DNA of 64,000 bases from contig CP066701.1 in NCBI GenBank assembly GCA_016756695.1, forward strand, positions 1,888,001-1,952,000, given 5' to 3'. This DNA is from Heyndrickxia sporothermodurans. GTDB taxonomy: Bacteria; Bacillota; Bacilli; Bacillales; Bacillaceae_C. The notes under the pieces are model-generated. The model saw nothing but the letters and a program-made list of their open reading frames with translations, was not told the origin of the DNA and searched no databases. Position 1 is the stretch's first letter, and every line of letters begins with the position of its first letter. Of the stretch, positions 8,128-16,239 are shown piece by piece. The position numbers were made by a program, and so were the translations under genes.

Positions 8128-8406
8128 ATGCATAATGCAGCATTAAGTATTAATGATGTACAAAAAGCAATTGAAGATGAAAAATGGGGACTACGAAATA
8201 ATCCAGAAGCAGAATTAAATATAAGAAAAATACTAAAGTACTGGCGAGAAATCAATTGGCCAGTTATTCACGTGCAACATAGGTCAGATAATACATCTTC
8301 AGTGTTTTATCAAGAAGGTAGAGGATTTGAGATCAAAGAAATCGTTAAGCTGATTGACGGAGTTTCAAACCTGAATGAATTTAATTTGCCTTTTTTGAGT
8401 AAGTAG
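8128..8406 (+). pseudogene. Truncated isochorismatase-family cysteine hydrolase
   Basis: Residues 4-75 match the first half of cysteine hydrolases: ALSINDVQKAIEDEKWGLRN, then NPEAELNIRKILKYWRE and WPVIHVQHRSDN. The catalytic lysine region and the C-terminal half with the nucleophilic cysteine are absent, and the sequence diverges after EIVKLIDG. At 92 residues it is half the normal 180. There is no good ribosome binding site. I read it as a 3'-deleted remnant. Confidence 0.7.
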
Positions 8407-8465
8407 GTTTATATATTATATCGAAAATAGAGCGAAATTTGAAATGGCATAGTGGATGCACTCTG

Positions 8466-8522
8466 TTGACAAATGACACAGTGTCATTTAATATTTAAAT
8501 ACATAATAATGACACCGTGTCA
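8466..8522 (+). promoter_or_regulatory. SigA promoter with two TetR-type palindromic operators
   Basis: TTGACA (8466-8471) and TAATAT (8489-8494) are exactly 17 bp apart. The spacer holds TGACACAGTGTCA (8474-8486), and a second copy, TGACACCGTGTCA, lies at 8510-8522 over the likely transcription start. Each is a perfect 13-bp palindrome apart from its central base, spaced 36 bp apart. The layout is that of a self-repressed TetR-family promoter, yet no regulator gene follows; the next clear gene is the alarmone synthetase at 8698. Confidence 0.8.
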
Positions 8523-8539
8523 TAATAATGTGAATACAG

Positions 8540-8656
8540 ATGAAGGAAAAGTCAATTTATCTGAAGAATGTAAAAAAGTTAATTTCTAAATTACAGAAGC
8601 AAGGAATAAATGTCACAATGTGTAAAAGACCAATGATAAAAATGGAACAAAACTAA
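8540..8656 (+). CDS. Short ORF after the operator promoter, 38 aa
   Basis: ATG 8540 opens MKEKSIYLKNVKKLISKLQK and runs to a stop at 8654-8656. The ribosome binding site is poor. Losing one A in the run near 8638 would extend it through KLIYRYSVFSIKEKNE into the start region of the next gene, so it may be the tail of a broken reading frame. I do not recognise it. It may be only a leader for the gene at 8698. Confidence 0.3.
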   Translation: MKEKSIYLKNVKKLISKLQKQGINVTMCKRPMIKMEQN

Positions 8657-8697
8657 TATATAGATATAGTGTTTTTAGCATAAAGGAGAAAAATGAA

Positions 8698-9453
8698 ATG
8701 GGAGTAATAGAAATCGATGATAGAAAGCAAATGAAATTCATGAAAACTGAAATACTTCGATTTATGATGGGATATAAATTTGCTTTGGATGAAATAAATA
8801 CGAAAATTGACATTTTAAAACAAGAATTTCAAATTATGCATGATTATAATCCGATTGAACACGTAAAGTCGCGGATAAAATCTCCGAAAAGCATATTAAA
8901 AAAGGTTAAGAAAAGAGGATATGATTTTTCATTACCTACAATAAAGGAAAAGGTACGTGACATAGCTGGGGTTCGAATTACTTGTTCCTTTATATCGGAC
9001 ATTTATGAAATCAGCAACATGTTACAAAATCAGAAGGATATAGAAGTAGTTGAGGTGAAGGATTATATAAAAAATCCTAAGCCTAATGGCTATCAAAGTT
9101 TACATTTAATTATCAAAATTCCTATCTTTATGTCTGATAGAGAAGAACGAGTATATGTAGAGATTCAAATTCGTACAATCGCAATGGATTTTTGGGCGAG
9201 TTTGGAGCATAAAATTTATTATAAATACAATAAAGAGGTTCCCCAAAAAATTAAAGATGATTTAAAAGACGCAGCAATTTCTTCTACTTTACTAGATAGG
9301 AAAATGGAGAATATCCATAAGGAAATGGATAAAATTAAAGAAAGCGTCAAAGATGAGGATGATTTGCAAGAATTATTGATAAATAATGAAAAATTCCATC
9401 TCCCATACGATTTTTTAACAGCGGATTTCATGGGAAGAAGAGAAGACAATTAA
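8698..9453 (+). CDS. sasA: Small alarmone synthetase (RelP/YwaC type), (p)ppGpp synthetase
   Basis: 251 residues. The RelA/SpoT synthetase domain spans about 40-200: HVKSRIKSPKSILKKV, then VRDIAGVRITCSFISDIYEI, KDYIKNPKPNGYQSLHLIIK, and VEIQIRTIAMDFWASLEHKI, which are the substrate-binding and catalytic motifs. There is no HD hydrolase and no TGS/ACT domain. It follows B. subtilis YwaC closely; the C-terminal 40 residues are a longer, charged tail. It transfers pyrophosphate from ATP to GDP/GTP. The AAAGGAG site supports ATG 8698. In B. subtilis this gene answers to envelope-stress sigma factors; here a TetR-type promoter lies upstream. Confidence 0.92.
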   Translation: MGVIEIDDRKQMKFMKTEILRFMMGYKFALDEINTKIDILKQEFQIMHDYNPIEHVKSRIKSPKSILKKVKKRGYDFSLPTIKEKVRDIAGVRITCSFISDIYEISNMLQNQKDIEVVEVKDYIKNPKPNGYQSLHLIIKIPIFMSDREERVYVEIQIRTIAMDFWASLEHKIYYKYNKEVPQKIKDDLKDAAISSTLLDRKMENIHKEMDKIKESVKDEDDLQELLINNEKFHLPYDFLTADFMGRREDN

Positions 9454-9519
9454 TGGCTAAAGACTGAATCGTTGTAGAAGCGGTAGAAAATAATTAAAAA
9501 TGAACTATTTCAAAAGAAA

Positions 9520-9556
9520 AAGGACAACCTTTCTGTGTTTAGAAGGTTGTCCTTTC
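9520..9556 (+). terminator. Terminator after the alarmone synthetase gene
   Basis: AAAGGACAACCTT pairs with AAGGTTGTCCTTT, with the loop TCTGTGTTTAG, 66 bp past the stop codon. Confidence 0.8.
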
Positions 9557-9678
9557 ATATTATTACTGAAAATTTTTTCGCTAATTAAGCCTTAAGTCCG
9601 ATAAAAAAATAAAGCTCGAGATTGTTAATCGATTGAAAGGATTTCATTATCATTAAAGTATCGAAAGGGGAAATGAAA

Positions 9679-10026
9679 ATGAAAAAATTCTTGATGTTTA
9701 TTTTAGCGGGTGTGTTAGGGATTGTTGCTTTAGCGAGTATAGGAAATATTATCGGATTAGCAGTTAGTGTGGCGATTGCCTATTTTTCACTGAAGCAATT
9801 TCTAAAATCCGATTCATTTGGAGGGAAATTGTTATGGGCGATTATTGGGGTAATTGCTGTAGGTGCTACTTTTTCAAATCTACCAGCAATTGCGGGGATA
9901 TTAGCTTTATACCTTCTTTATGTAGGATATAAAAATTGGAAAAAGGAAGAAAAGCCAACCCAATCATCGAAAGATCCATTTACAAGCTTTGACCAACAAT
10001 GGAATGACATTAAAGGAAAATTTTAA
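9679..10026 (+). CDS. LiaI/Lmo0954-like membrane protein
   Basis: 115 residues with three hydrophobic segments (about 4-20, 22-38, 53-88) and a charged tail DPFTSFDQQWNDIKGKF. AAAGGGG at 9664-9670 is spaced correctly for ATG 9679 rather than 9673. It lies 16 bp before a PspA-family gene. Small membrane proteins paired with PspA/LiaH anchor it to the membrane in the LiaIH and Listeria Lmo0954/0955 systems, and that role is inferred here. Confidence 0.7.
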   Translation: MKKFLMFILAGVLGIVALASIGNIIGLAVSVAIAYFSLKQFLKSDSFGGKLLWAIIGVIAVGATFSNLPAIAGILALYLLYVGYKNWKKEEKPTQSSKDPFTSFDQQWNDIKGKF

Positions 10027-10042
10027 AAAGGAGATTATAAAA

Positions 10043-10681
10043 ATGACAACATTATTCGAAAAAATTAAAAACACCGTATTAGCTGACCTTAACGCCGTAA
10101 TGGATAAGAAGGAAGAGAAAAATCCAATCGCATTATTGAATCAATATCTACGTGAAAGTGAAAATGAAACAAATAAAGTAGGCAAATTAATTGAGAGACA
10201 GTATATGTTGAAAGAAGAATTTTACCGTGAATTGCAACAGGCTGAATTTATGGCGGAAAAAAGAAAAAAACAAGCGAAAATCGCATTAGCAGCTAACGAA
10301 GAATCCCTTTATGAAACAGCGATACATGAAGAAGCAATGTACAATGATCAAGTCACTCGATTGAAAGAGGCCTACACACAAGTGACAGTCCAATTAGAAG
10401 ACCTTGAAAAGAGACATCGCGAAATGAAGCTGAAATTAAAGGATATGCATTTTAAACGGATGGAATTGATGGGGAAAGAAAATGCAATGAAAGCGAACGC
10501 CAAAGTTAACACTGTCCTTGATCAATCAGTTGTTGGTAAAGCTACCAATCGTTTCGAGGAAACAGAGCGCTACATGGAGCAACTTGAATCCAAGATCAAT
10601 ACGGGATATGAACAAAGTTTGTTCGATATTAGAATGCAACAATTAGAAAAAGGGTTAGATCAAGAAGGCGAAAATAAATAG
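10043..10681 (+). CDS. PspA/IM30 (LiaH-like) family protein
   Basis: 212 residues, almost wholly coiled coil from about 25 to 175 (QYMLKEEFYRELQQAEFMAE, LKLKDMHFKRMELMGKENAM). The N-terminus MTTLFEKIKNTVLADLNAVM is the amphipathic membrane-binding helix of PspA-type ESCRT-III-like proteins. AAAAGGAG supports ATG 10043. It is co-transcribed with the membrane gene at 9679 and ends in a terminator. The likely role is membrane-damage protection. Confidence 0.85.
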   Translation: MTTLFEKIKNTVLADLNAVMDKKEEKNPIALLNQYLRESENETNKVGKLIERQYMLKEEFYRELQQAEFMAEKRKKQAKIALAANEESLYETAIHEEAMYNDQVTRLKEAYTQVTVQLEDLEKRHREMKLKLKDMHFKRMELMGKENAMKANAKVNTVLDQSVVGKATNRFEETERYMEQLESKINTGYEQSLFDIRMQQLEKGLDQEGENK

Positions 10682-10719
10682 CATTGTAGTTGGAGATAAA
10701 TATGTATGTAGTATAGTGG

Positions 10720-10748
10720 ATAAGTCATCGAGTATAGATGACTTATTT
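10720..10748 (+). terminator. Terminator after pspA-like gene
   Basis: A perfect stem ATAAGTCATC/GATGACTTAT with loop GAGTATA, followed by TTTTTTT. Confidence 0.9.
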
Positions 10749-10834
10749 TTTTTATTGCCACATCTGCGGAAATACTTAGTTATTAATGTGGCGGTTGAAA
10801 AGGATTACAATAAAAATGTAAAGGATGTGAGCAG

Positions 10835-12796
10835 ATGATTTCCTTAACGAAACGACAGATGGATATTCTGAAACAGCTTTTAGGTCAAGCGGATTATATT
10901 AATGTCAAGCAGTTAGCTGAGTTGTATGAAGTAAGTGAAAGAACGATAAGGTATGATCTCGACTTTATTGAAAGTTTCTTAAAAGAATATGATGTTACCT
11001 TAATTCGGAAGCCTGGAAAAGGAATATACCTCGAGATAAGTCCTGAAAAGACTTCAAGGATAATAAATGAGCTTTTACAGTTAAATCATTATGTAGTAAC
11101 GAAAAAGGATCTCATCTATATGCTCAGTATTCAAATTCTTTTAGAACAGAATACCACCCTTGAAAGCCTAGGTGAAACGTTTCAAATAAGTAAAAATAGA
11201 GTTTTTCAATATATGGAGAACGTGGAAGAACTGTTTAATCAATACGGTGTAAAGGTCGAGAAAAAACCTTCTCGTGGGATATCTCCTGTTGGAAATGAAT
11301 TAGATATTCGAAATGCTTTTGCATCCTTATTTAATGAAGCAATTACATTATCAGCACTATCAAAGCAGTATATCTTTCAGCAGTTTGATGAGGAACTGCT
11401 TCATTTGTCTAAAAGGTTTACGAAGGACTTTGAGAACCATTTATCTATTCAATTTAGTGACGATTCATTAGACGAGCTTTATTTAATTCTTTGTTTTCAA
11501 CATACTCGATTACAAAGAGGGTATATCGCTGACTATCCATTTGTTGAGAAAAAGGAATTTTTAAAGACAAAGGATTTTCAGCAATTAAAAGAAATATATC
11601 AGTCCATCTTTCACATCACTCTTGAGGACGATGAAGTTGTATATTTATTGAAACAAGTAAAGGGAGCTAAAGTGTCTGTTTATCCGATAGGAGATGTTCC
11701 TTTCAGTAAGCAAGAAGATGCGTACCAAATCACTTATTTATTTGCGACTGAAGTGGAAAAACGCTTAGGAATCAATTTTAAACAGGATTTAGAGTTTATG
11801 AATGGTTTAATGGTGCATCTGCAGGTTGCCTTGCATCGACTTTTCAATCACCAAAAAATTGAAAACCCTTTAACGGAGCAAGTAAAGTACAAATATCGTT
11901 TTATCTTTGAAATTACTCGTAAAGCATTATTGAAAATTGAAGAATTGTATCATTTTCAATTACCGGAAGAGGAGATAGCCTATATTGCTATGCATTTAGG
12001 TGCGAGTTATGAAAGACACTCCTTTTCAGGATATATGCCTACAGCGTTAGTTGTTTGCGGATCAGGATTAGCGACTTCTTCGTTATTGGCCACTCGATTA
12101 AAGATAATGCTTCCAGAGTTAAAGGCTTTCGGACCAATTAGTATGGCACACCTTGATCGATACATGGATCAAGAGTTTGATTTTATTATCTCAACCGTAC
12201 CTTTAACGATAAAGGATTATGAGGTTGTAGTCGTTAATCCACTTTTGGAACCTGAAGAACTGATGACCTTAAAAAAACTAGTTTTTAAGAAAACGTATCA
12301 AAAGCAAATGGACGAATTGATTCGAACAGAGCTACCTTTAAAGGATTACCATGAGTTAGGTGATCTTATTCCAATGAACCATATTCAATTACATGGGGAT
12401 GTGGATAGCTGGAGAAATGCGATTAGACTTGCTAGTCAATCACTTATAGAAAATGGCTTTATAACCAATCAGTATACTCATGCAATGATTCGTGCAGTTG
12501 AGGAATTAGGTCCATATATGGTGTTTATTCCAGAAGTGGCTATTGTACATGCATCTTCAAAGGAAGGTGTATTGAAGGATGGCGCAAGTCTTCTTGCATT
12601 AGATAAACCAATCCCGTTTGGCGATTCGGAGAAGGTAATGGTTCAACTAATATTTGTTATCTGTTCTACAATGTCTGAGTCCGACTTATTTATTCAACTT
12701 GTCCAAATTCTCGAGGAAAACAATAATTTGGAAATCTTAAAAAGCTCAAAACGCATTCAAGAAATTTTGAAATTAAATAATGAAACAGCAAGGTGA
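10835..12796 (+). CDS. PRD-containing BglG/MtlR-type transcriptional activator with EIIB and EIIA domains
   Basis: 653 residues. In order: an HTH_11 domain (residues 5-60, YINVKQLAELYEVSERTIRY), a second helical HTH region (to about 165), two PRDs (about 180-400, with regulatory histidines such as MVHLQVALHRLFNH and IAMHLGASYERH), a GatB-type EIIB domain with cysteine near 408 (TALVVCGSGLATSS), and a Fru/Mtl-type EIIA domain with histidine near 572 (AIVHASS). It should be switched by PTS phosphorylation and activate the PTS genes that follow. The next gene overlaps its stop codon. Confidence 0.92.
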   Translation: MISLTKRQMDILKQLLGQADYINVKQLAELYEVSERTIRYDLDFIESFLKEYDVTLIRKPGKGIYLEISPEKTSRIINELLQLNHYVVTKKDLIYMLSIQILLEQNTTLESLGETFQISKNRVFQYMENVEELFNQYGVKVEKKPSRGISPVGNELDIRNAFASLFNEAITLSALSKQYIFQQFDEELLHLSKRFTKDFENHLSIQFSDDSLDELYLILCFQHTRLQRGYIADYPFVEKKEFLKTKDFQQLKEIYQSIFHITLEDDEVVYLLKQVKGAKVSVYPIGDVPFSKQEDAYQITYLFATEVEKRLGINFKQDLEFMNGLMVHLQVALHRLFNHQKIENPLTEQVKYKYRFIFEITRKALLKIEELYHFQLPEEEIAYIAMHLGASYERHSFSGYMPTALVVCGSGLATSSLLATRLKIMLPELKAFGPISMAHLDRYMDQEFDFIISTVPLTIKDYEVVVVNPLLEPEELMTLKKLVFKKTYQKQMDELIRTELPLKDYHELGDLIPMNHIQLHGDVDSWRNAIRLASQSLIENGFITNQYTHAMIRAVEELGPYMVFIPEVAIVHASSKEGVLKDGASLLALDKPIPFGDSEKVMVQLIFVICSTMSESDLFIQLVQILEENNNLEILKSSKRIQEILKLNNETAR

Positions 12797-13257
12797 TGTT
12801 TGATATGTCTCAACTGATAAAGATGCAAAACATTCAAGTTCAGCAAGAGGTAGCAAATTGGGAGGAAGCGATTCGGAAGGCCGGGCAATTACTTCTAGCA
12901 AATAAAAGTATTGGTTCCGACTATATTGAGGATATGGTGAATGCTATTCATGAATTGGGACCATATATTGTAATTGCCCCTCATATTGCTCTTGCCCATG
13001 CAAGACCTAGCGACAAAGTAAAAAGAAATGATATTAGTGTCATTACGCTGAAACAACCTGTCGCTTTTGGAAGCGAGCACAATGATCCGGTAAATATTGT
13101 TTTTGCCTTTTGTGCGACTGAAAGTGGCGGACATTTAGAACAGCTGACTAATTTAGCGAGTTTGTTAGATAAGGATACGGTTTTAAGTGTTTTAAATAAT
13201 AGTAATAGTAATGAAGAGGTATTTCAGATTTTAAATAATGAATTTAAAGGAGAATGA
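12796..13257 (+). CDS. PTS EIIA component (mannitol/fructose class)
   Basis: About 153 residues. The active-site histidine is in HIALAHARPSDKVK near residue 70; FGSEHNDPVNIVFAFCATES and the flanking helices complete a PTS_EIIA_2 domain. The ATG at 12796 overlaps the regulator stop in TGATG, implying coupled translation; ATG 12805 is possible. It relays phosphate from HPr to the EIIB at 13263. Confidence 0.88.
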   Translation: MFDMSQLIKMQNIQVQQEVANWEEAIRKAGQLLLANKSIGSDYIEDMVNAIHELGPYIVIAPHIALAHARPSDKVKRNDISVITLKQPVAFGSEHNDPVNIVFAFCATESGGHLEQLTNLASLLDKDTVLSVLNNSNSNEEVFQILNNEFKGE

Positions 13258-13262
13258 TAATC

Positions 13263-13553
13263 ATGAAAAATTTAAACATAATTGCTGTTTGTGGATTTGG
13301 CGTAGGGTCTTCAATGGTATTAAAAATGAAAATTGACGAGGTATTGAAGGAAGAAGGAATGACTGCAAAGGTTTCTACAGCAGATGTTGGTTCTGCGGCA
13401 TCAACTCCTTGTGACATTATTTTTACTTCTAATGAGTTAGGAGAAAAATTATCGCAAACTGCAACGGTTCCAGTCGTTAAAGTAAATAATTTTATTGATA
13501 AAAATGAAATCAAAGAAAAAGGATTGCCTGTTATTCAAAGCTTGCTTTCATAA
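13263..13553 (+). CDS. PTS EIIB component (ascorbate/SgaB class)
   Basis: 96 residues. The phospho-cysteine loop is IAVCGFGVGSSMVLKMKI near residue 9, typical of UlaB/SgaB EIIB proteins. AAAGGAG at 13246 fits ATG 13263 much better than ATG 13254. It lies between the EIIA and EIIC genes with close spacing. Confidence 0.9.
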   Translation: MKNLNIIAVCGFGVGSSMVLKMKIDEVLKEEGMTAKVSTADVGSAASTPCDIIFTSNELGEKLSQTATVPVVKVNNFIDKNEIKEKGLPVIQSLLS

Positions 13554-13573
13554 TTCAAAGGGGATAATAGACT

Positions 13574-14848
13574 ATGCAAATTATTAACTTTATTGTTAAC
13601 CAAATCCTACGTGAGCCCGCACTATTCTTAGGAATAATTGCGGCCCTTGGATTAATTATTCAAAGGAAAAACTTTTCAGATATTATTAGTGGAACATTAA
13701 AAACTGTTATTGGTGTTGTCATATTGACACAAGGTACAAATATTTTAATAAGCTCAATCACACCATTATCTGATGCATTTAATGATCTATATAAAATTCC
13801 AGCGGAAAAATCTTTACATCCTATTGGAGCAGATAAATTTCTTAGTACTTATGGAAGTCAAATCGGGCTGTCAATGCTTCTTGCCTTTTTAATAAATATT
13901 ATCGTTGCTCGTTTTACTCCATTGAAAAATGTATTCCTAACCGGGCATATGTTGTTTTGGTTCCCATTTGTTTTCACTGCAACAGCGGTTGAAAGTGGCT
14001 TAAAGGGTGCAGGAATTGTTATCTTCGCTACTATATTTGCTGCGTTATATTTCATAATTGCACCAGCACTAATTAAACCATTTGTTAAAAAAGTAACAGG
14101 TGGAGATTCATTTACACTTGGTCATCCGACAATTGGATTATCCATTGTTTCAGGACTTCTTGGAATGGCCTTTGGAAATAAGAAAAAATCAACTGAGGAC
14201 ATTAAGTTTCCTAAGCAAATCGAATTTTTACGTGAAATCACAATTACTTCTTCATTAGTTATGTTTATCGTGTACTTAATTGTCGGCTTTTTAATCGGCG
14301 GCGATCAAGTAGACAAAATCTTTGGAGAAGATAAAAGTTTAGTAACCTTTTCATTATTACAAGGTGTTTTATTTGGAGCTGGTTTAACGATCCTACTTCA
14401 AGGTGTACGTATGATGCTTTCTGAAATTATTCCAGCATTTAAAGGGATTTCTGATAAAGTCATTCCGAATGCTGTGCCAGCATTGGATTGTCCAATTATT
14501 TTCCCATTTGCACCAAATGCCGTTATTATCGGTTTCCTCGTTTCAATGGTAACTTCAACAATTACCTTATTTATCATAGGTGGAACTGGTTTATTTCCAT
14601 ATGCCATTGTTCCTTTAACGATTACATGTTTCTTTGAAATTGGGACAGCTGCGGTTATCGGTAATGGAACCGGTGGTTTAAGAGGTGCGATTATTGGATC
14701 AGCGGTTGCGGGTGTATTGATGATTTTACTCGTGGGAATTTCGATACCGTTCTTACAGCATACTGTATCAGAATGGATTATCGTGTTCGGAGGAAATGAT
14801 TTATCTTTATGGGCATTTATTTCTGGGGCTCTCGGAAAATTATTTTAG
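13574..14848 (+). CDS. PTS EIIC component (UlaA/SgaT family)
   Basis: 424 residues, about 10-11 membrane segments. Family landmarks include GVVILTQGTNILISSITPLS, FLTGHMLFWFPFVFTATAVE, and the sequence around PNAVPALDCPIIFPFAPNAV. It matches the ascorbate-type PTS permease. A GGGG site precedes ATG 13574. No ascorbate catabolic genes (UlaD, E, F or G types) are nearby, so the substrate is probably a different sugar or sugar acid. Confidence 0.88.
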   Translation: MQIINFIVNQILREPALFLGIIAALGLIIQRKNFSDIISGTLKTVIGVVILTQGTNILISSITPLSDAFNDLYKIPAEKSLHPIGADKFLSTYGSQIGLSMLLAFLINIIVARFTPLKNVFLTGHMLFWFPFVFTATAVESGLKGAGIVIFATIFAALYFIIAPALIKPFVKKVTGGDSFTLGHPTIGLSIVSGLLGMAFGNKKKSTEDIKFPKQIEFLREITITSSLVMFIVYLIVGFLIGGDQVDKIFGEDKSLVTFSLLQGVLFGAGLTILLQGVRMMLSEIIPAFKGISDKVIPNAVPALDCPIIFPFAPNAVIIGFLVSMVTSTITLFIIGGTGLFPYAIVPLTITCFFEIGTAAVIGNGTGGLRGAIIGSAVAGVLMILLVGISIPFLQHTVSEWIIVFGGNDLSLWAFISGALGKLF

Positions 14849-14863
14849 TGGAGGCGTTTGAAC

Positions 14864-15607
14864 TTGAGAAACTATGTTCAAGAATATTATCAACATGTAA
14901 ATAAGATTACAGCACAAGTACTAGACACCCAATATGATCAGATTCTAAAGGCAGCAAAAGCTTTCTCTGAATCTATTAAAAATGGAAACACGATTTATGT
15001 GTTTGGGGCATCTCATGCTGGAATTATTGCAGAAGAGTTGTTTTACCGTACAGGCGGCTTAGCTGTTATTAACCCAATTCTTAATCCGACATTAATGTTA
15101 AATACCCGTCCAGTTACATTAACATCACAAATGGAAAGAATGAATGGATTTGGAAAGGAAATCTTCAATTCTACTGCAGCAAAAAGTGGAGACACAATAT
15201 TAATCCATTCCGTTTCTGGTAGAAATCCGGTATCAGTTGATATGGCACTAGCGGCTAAGGAAAAAGGGTTAACAACGATTGGGCTTACCAATATTACGTA
15301 TTCCTCTCAAGTTTCATCCAGACATGAAAGTGGAAAAAATCTGTATGAAGTCGTTGATATTGTTATTGATAATTGTGGAGATTTTGAAGATTCCTCTATG
15401 CTTTTAGAAGGAATGGATCAAAAAATTGGCCCTACTTCAACCATTATCGGATCGTTTATCGTGAATTCGATTGTAATTGAAACCGTTAATAATCTATTAA
15501 AAGCTGGAGTTACTCCGCCAGTATTTCATAGCGCGAATGTCGACGGTGGGGATGAATTCAATAAAAAGGTTTTAGAAAAAAATAAAAATAATATTCATTA
15601 TATGTAA
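14864..15607 (+). CDS. SIS-domain sugar isomerase-type protein (UPF0309-like)
   Basis: About 247 residues, one SIS domain. The sugar-phosphate binding motifs are IYVFGASHAGIIAEELFYRT and TILIHSVSGRNPVSVDMALA, followed by KEKGLTTIGLTNI and HSANVDGGDEFN. GTGGAGG is best spaced to TTG 14864; TTG 14858 is the alternative. It ends the PTS operon and presumably binds or isomerises the phosphosugar that EIIC brings in, perhaps an amino sugar. The product is unknown. Confidence 0.8.
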   Translation: MRNYVQEYYQHVNKITAQVLDTQYDQILKAAKAFSESIKNGNTIYVFGASHAGIIAEELFYRTGGLAVINPILNPTLMLNTRPVTLTSQMERMNGFGKEIFNSTAAKSGDTILIHSVSGRNPVSVDMALAAKEKGLTTIGLTNITYSSQVSSRHESGKNLYEVVDIVIDNCGDFEDSSMLLEGMDQKIGPTSTIIGSFIVNSIVIETVNNLLKAGVTPPVFHSANVDGGDEFNKKVLEKNKNNIHYM

Positions 15608-15614
15608 AAATGTT

Positions 15615-15648
15615 AGGGTCAAGCGATGTTCTTGACCCTTTTATTTTT
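15615..15648 (+). terminator. Terminator of the PTS-SIS operon
   Basis: A perfect GGGTCAAG/CTTGACCC stem with loop CGATGTT, then TTTTATTTTT. It overlaps the 3' end of the convergent peptidase gene. Confidence 0.88.
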
Positions 15649-16081
15649 GCCGCATAGCTTTTAAAATCGTATATCCATCCGACTGTCTTACCCCAAATCG
15701 AAATGGGATGAGATTAATAAAGAAAAGCCAGAAGTTAAATAGTGCAAATAATTGACAGATTCCTAAATGATCAACAGGGTTCCATTGCTGGACAATCAGC
15801 CCAATAACACCGTTAAGCAAAGGTCCGAACGCTGAAATCACAATCTGCTCCGTTTTTGAAAAATATGGATATCGTTCACTTGCAGTGTGAGCTCCCAGCA
15901 TATAGAAAATATATATACAAATCGTCCATTTTCTATTCTGAATAGAAAACAGTTTAGGTCCAGCACCAATATTCAGTTCAATTTTGTCTGCTTTCATCAA
16001 ATAGGAACCTAATGCATGACCAAGCTCGTGAATAAATACAGTAATGGGCGCTGCAATCAATAGGAATATAAGAATAATCAT
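15641..16081 (-). CDS. M50-like (site-2 protease type) membrane metallopeptidase
   Basis: 146 residues with about four membrane segments. The zinc motif HELGHALGSYLM lies at residues 19-30, and the C-terminal GVRQSDGYTILKAMR supplies the DG-type aspartate of the M50 family. It is shorter than most site-2 proteases and lacks a PDZ domain, like the compact YwhC/YydH-type members. The start overlaps no neighbour. It is convergent with the PTS operon. The substrate is unknown. Confidence 0.8.
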   Translation of the reverse strand: MIILIFLLIAAPITVFIHELGHALGSYLMKADKIELNIGAGPKLFSIQNRKWTICIYIFYMLGAHTASERYPYFSKTEQIVISAFGPLLNGVIGLIVQQWNPVDHLGICQLFALFNFWLFFINLIPFRFGVRQSDGYTILKAMRQK

Positions 16082-16239
16082 GGCGAACTACCTTTTTTAT
16101 TTTATTTTACCATTTATAAAGGGTCTCATTTTGAAAATTTGTATCTATTTTATTTCACTTAATTCCGACCTATTCAGTAGAAATTAAATATAAGAATCGT
16201 TAAAATGAAGATATAGTTTTGATGAGAGAGGTGCAGTCA

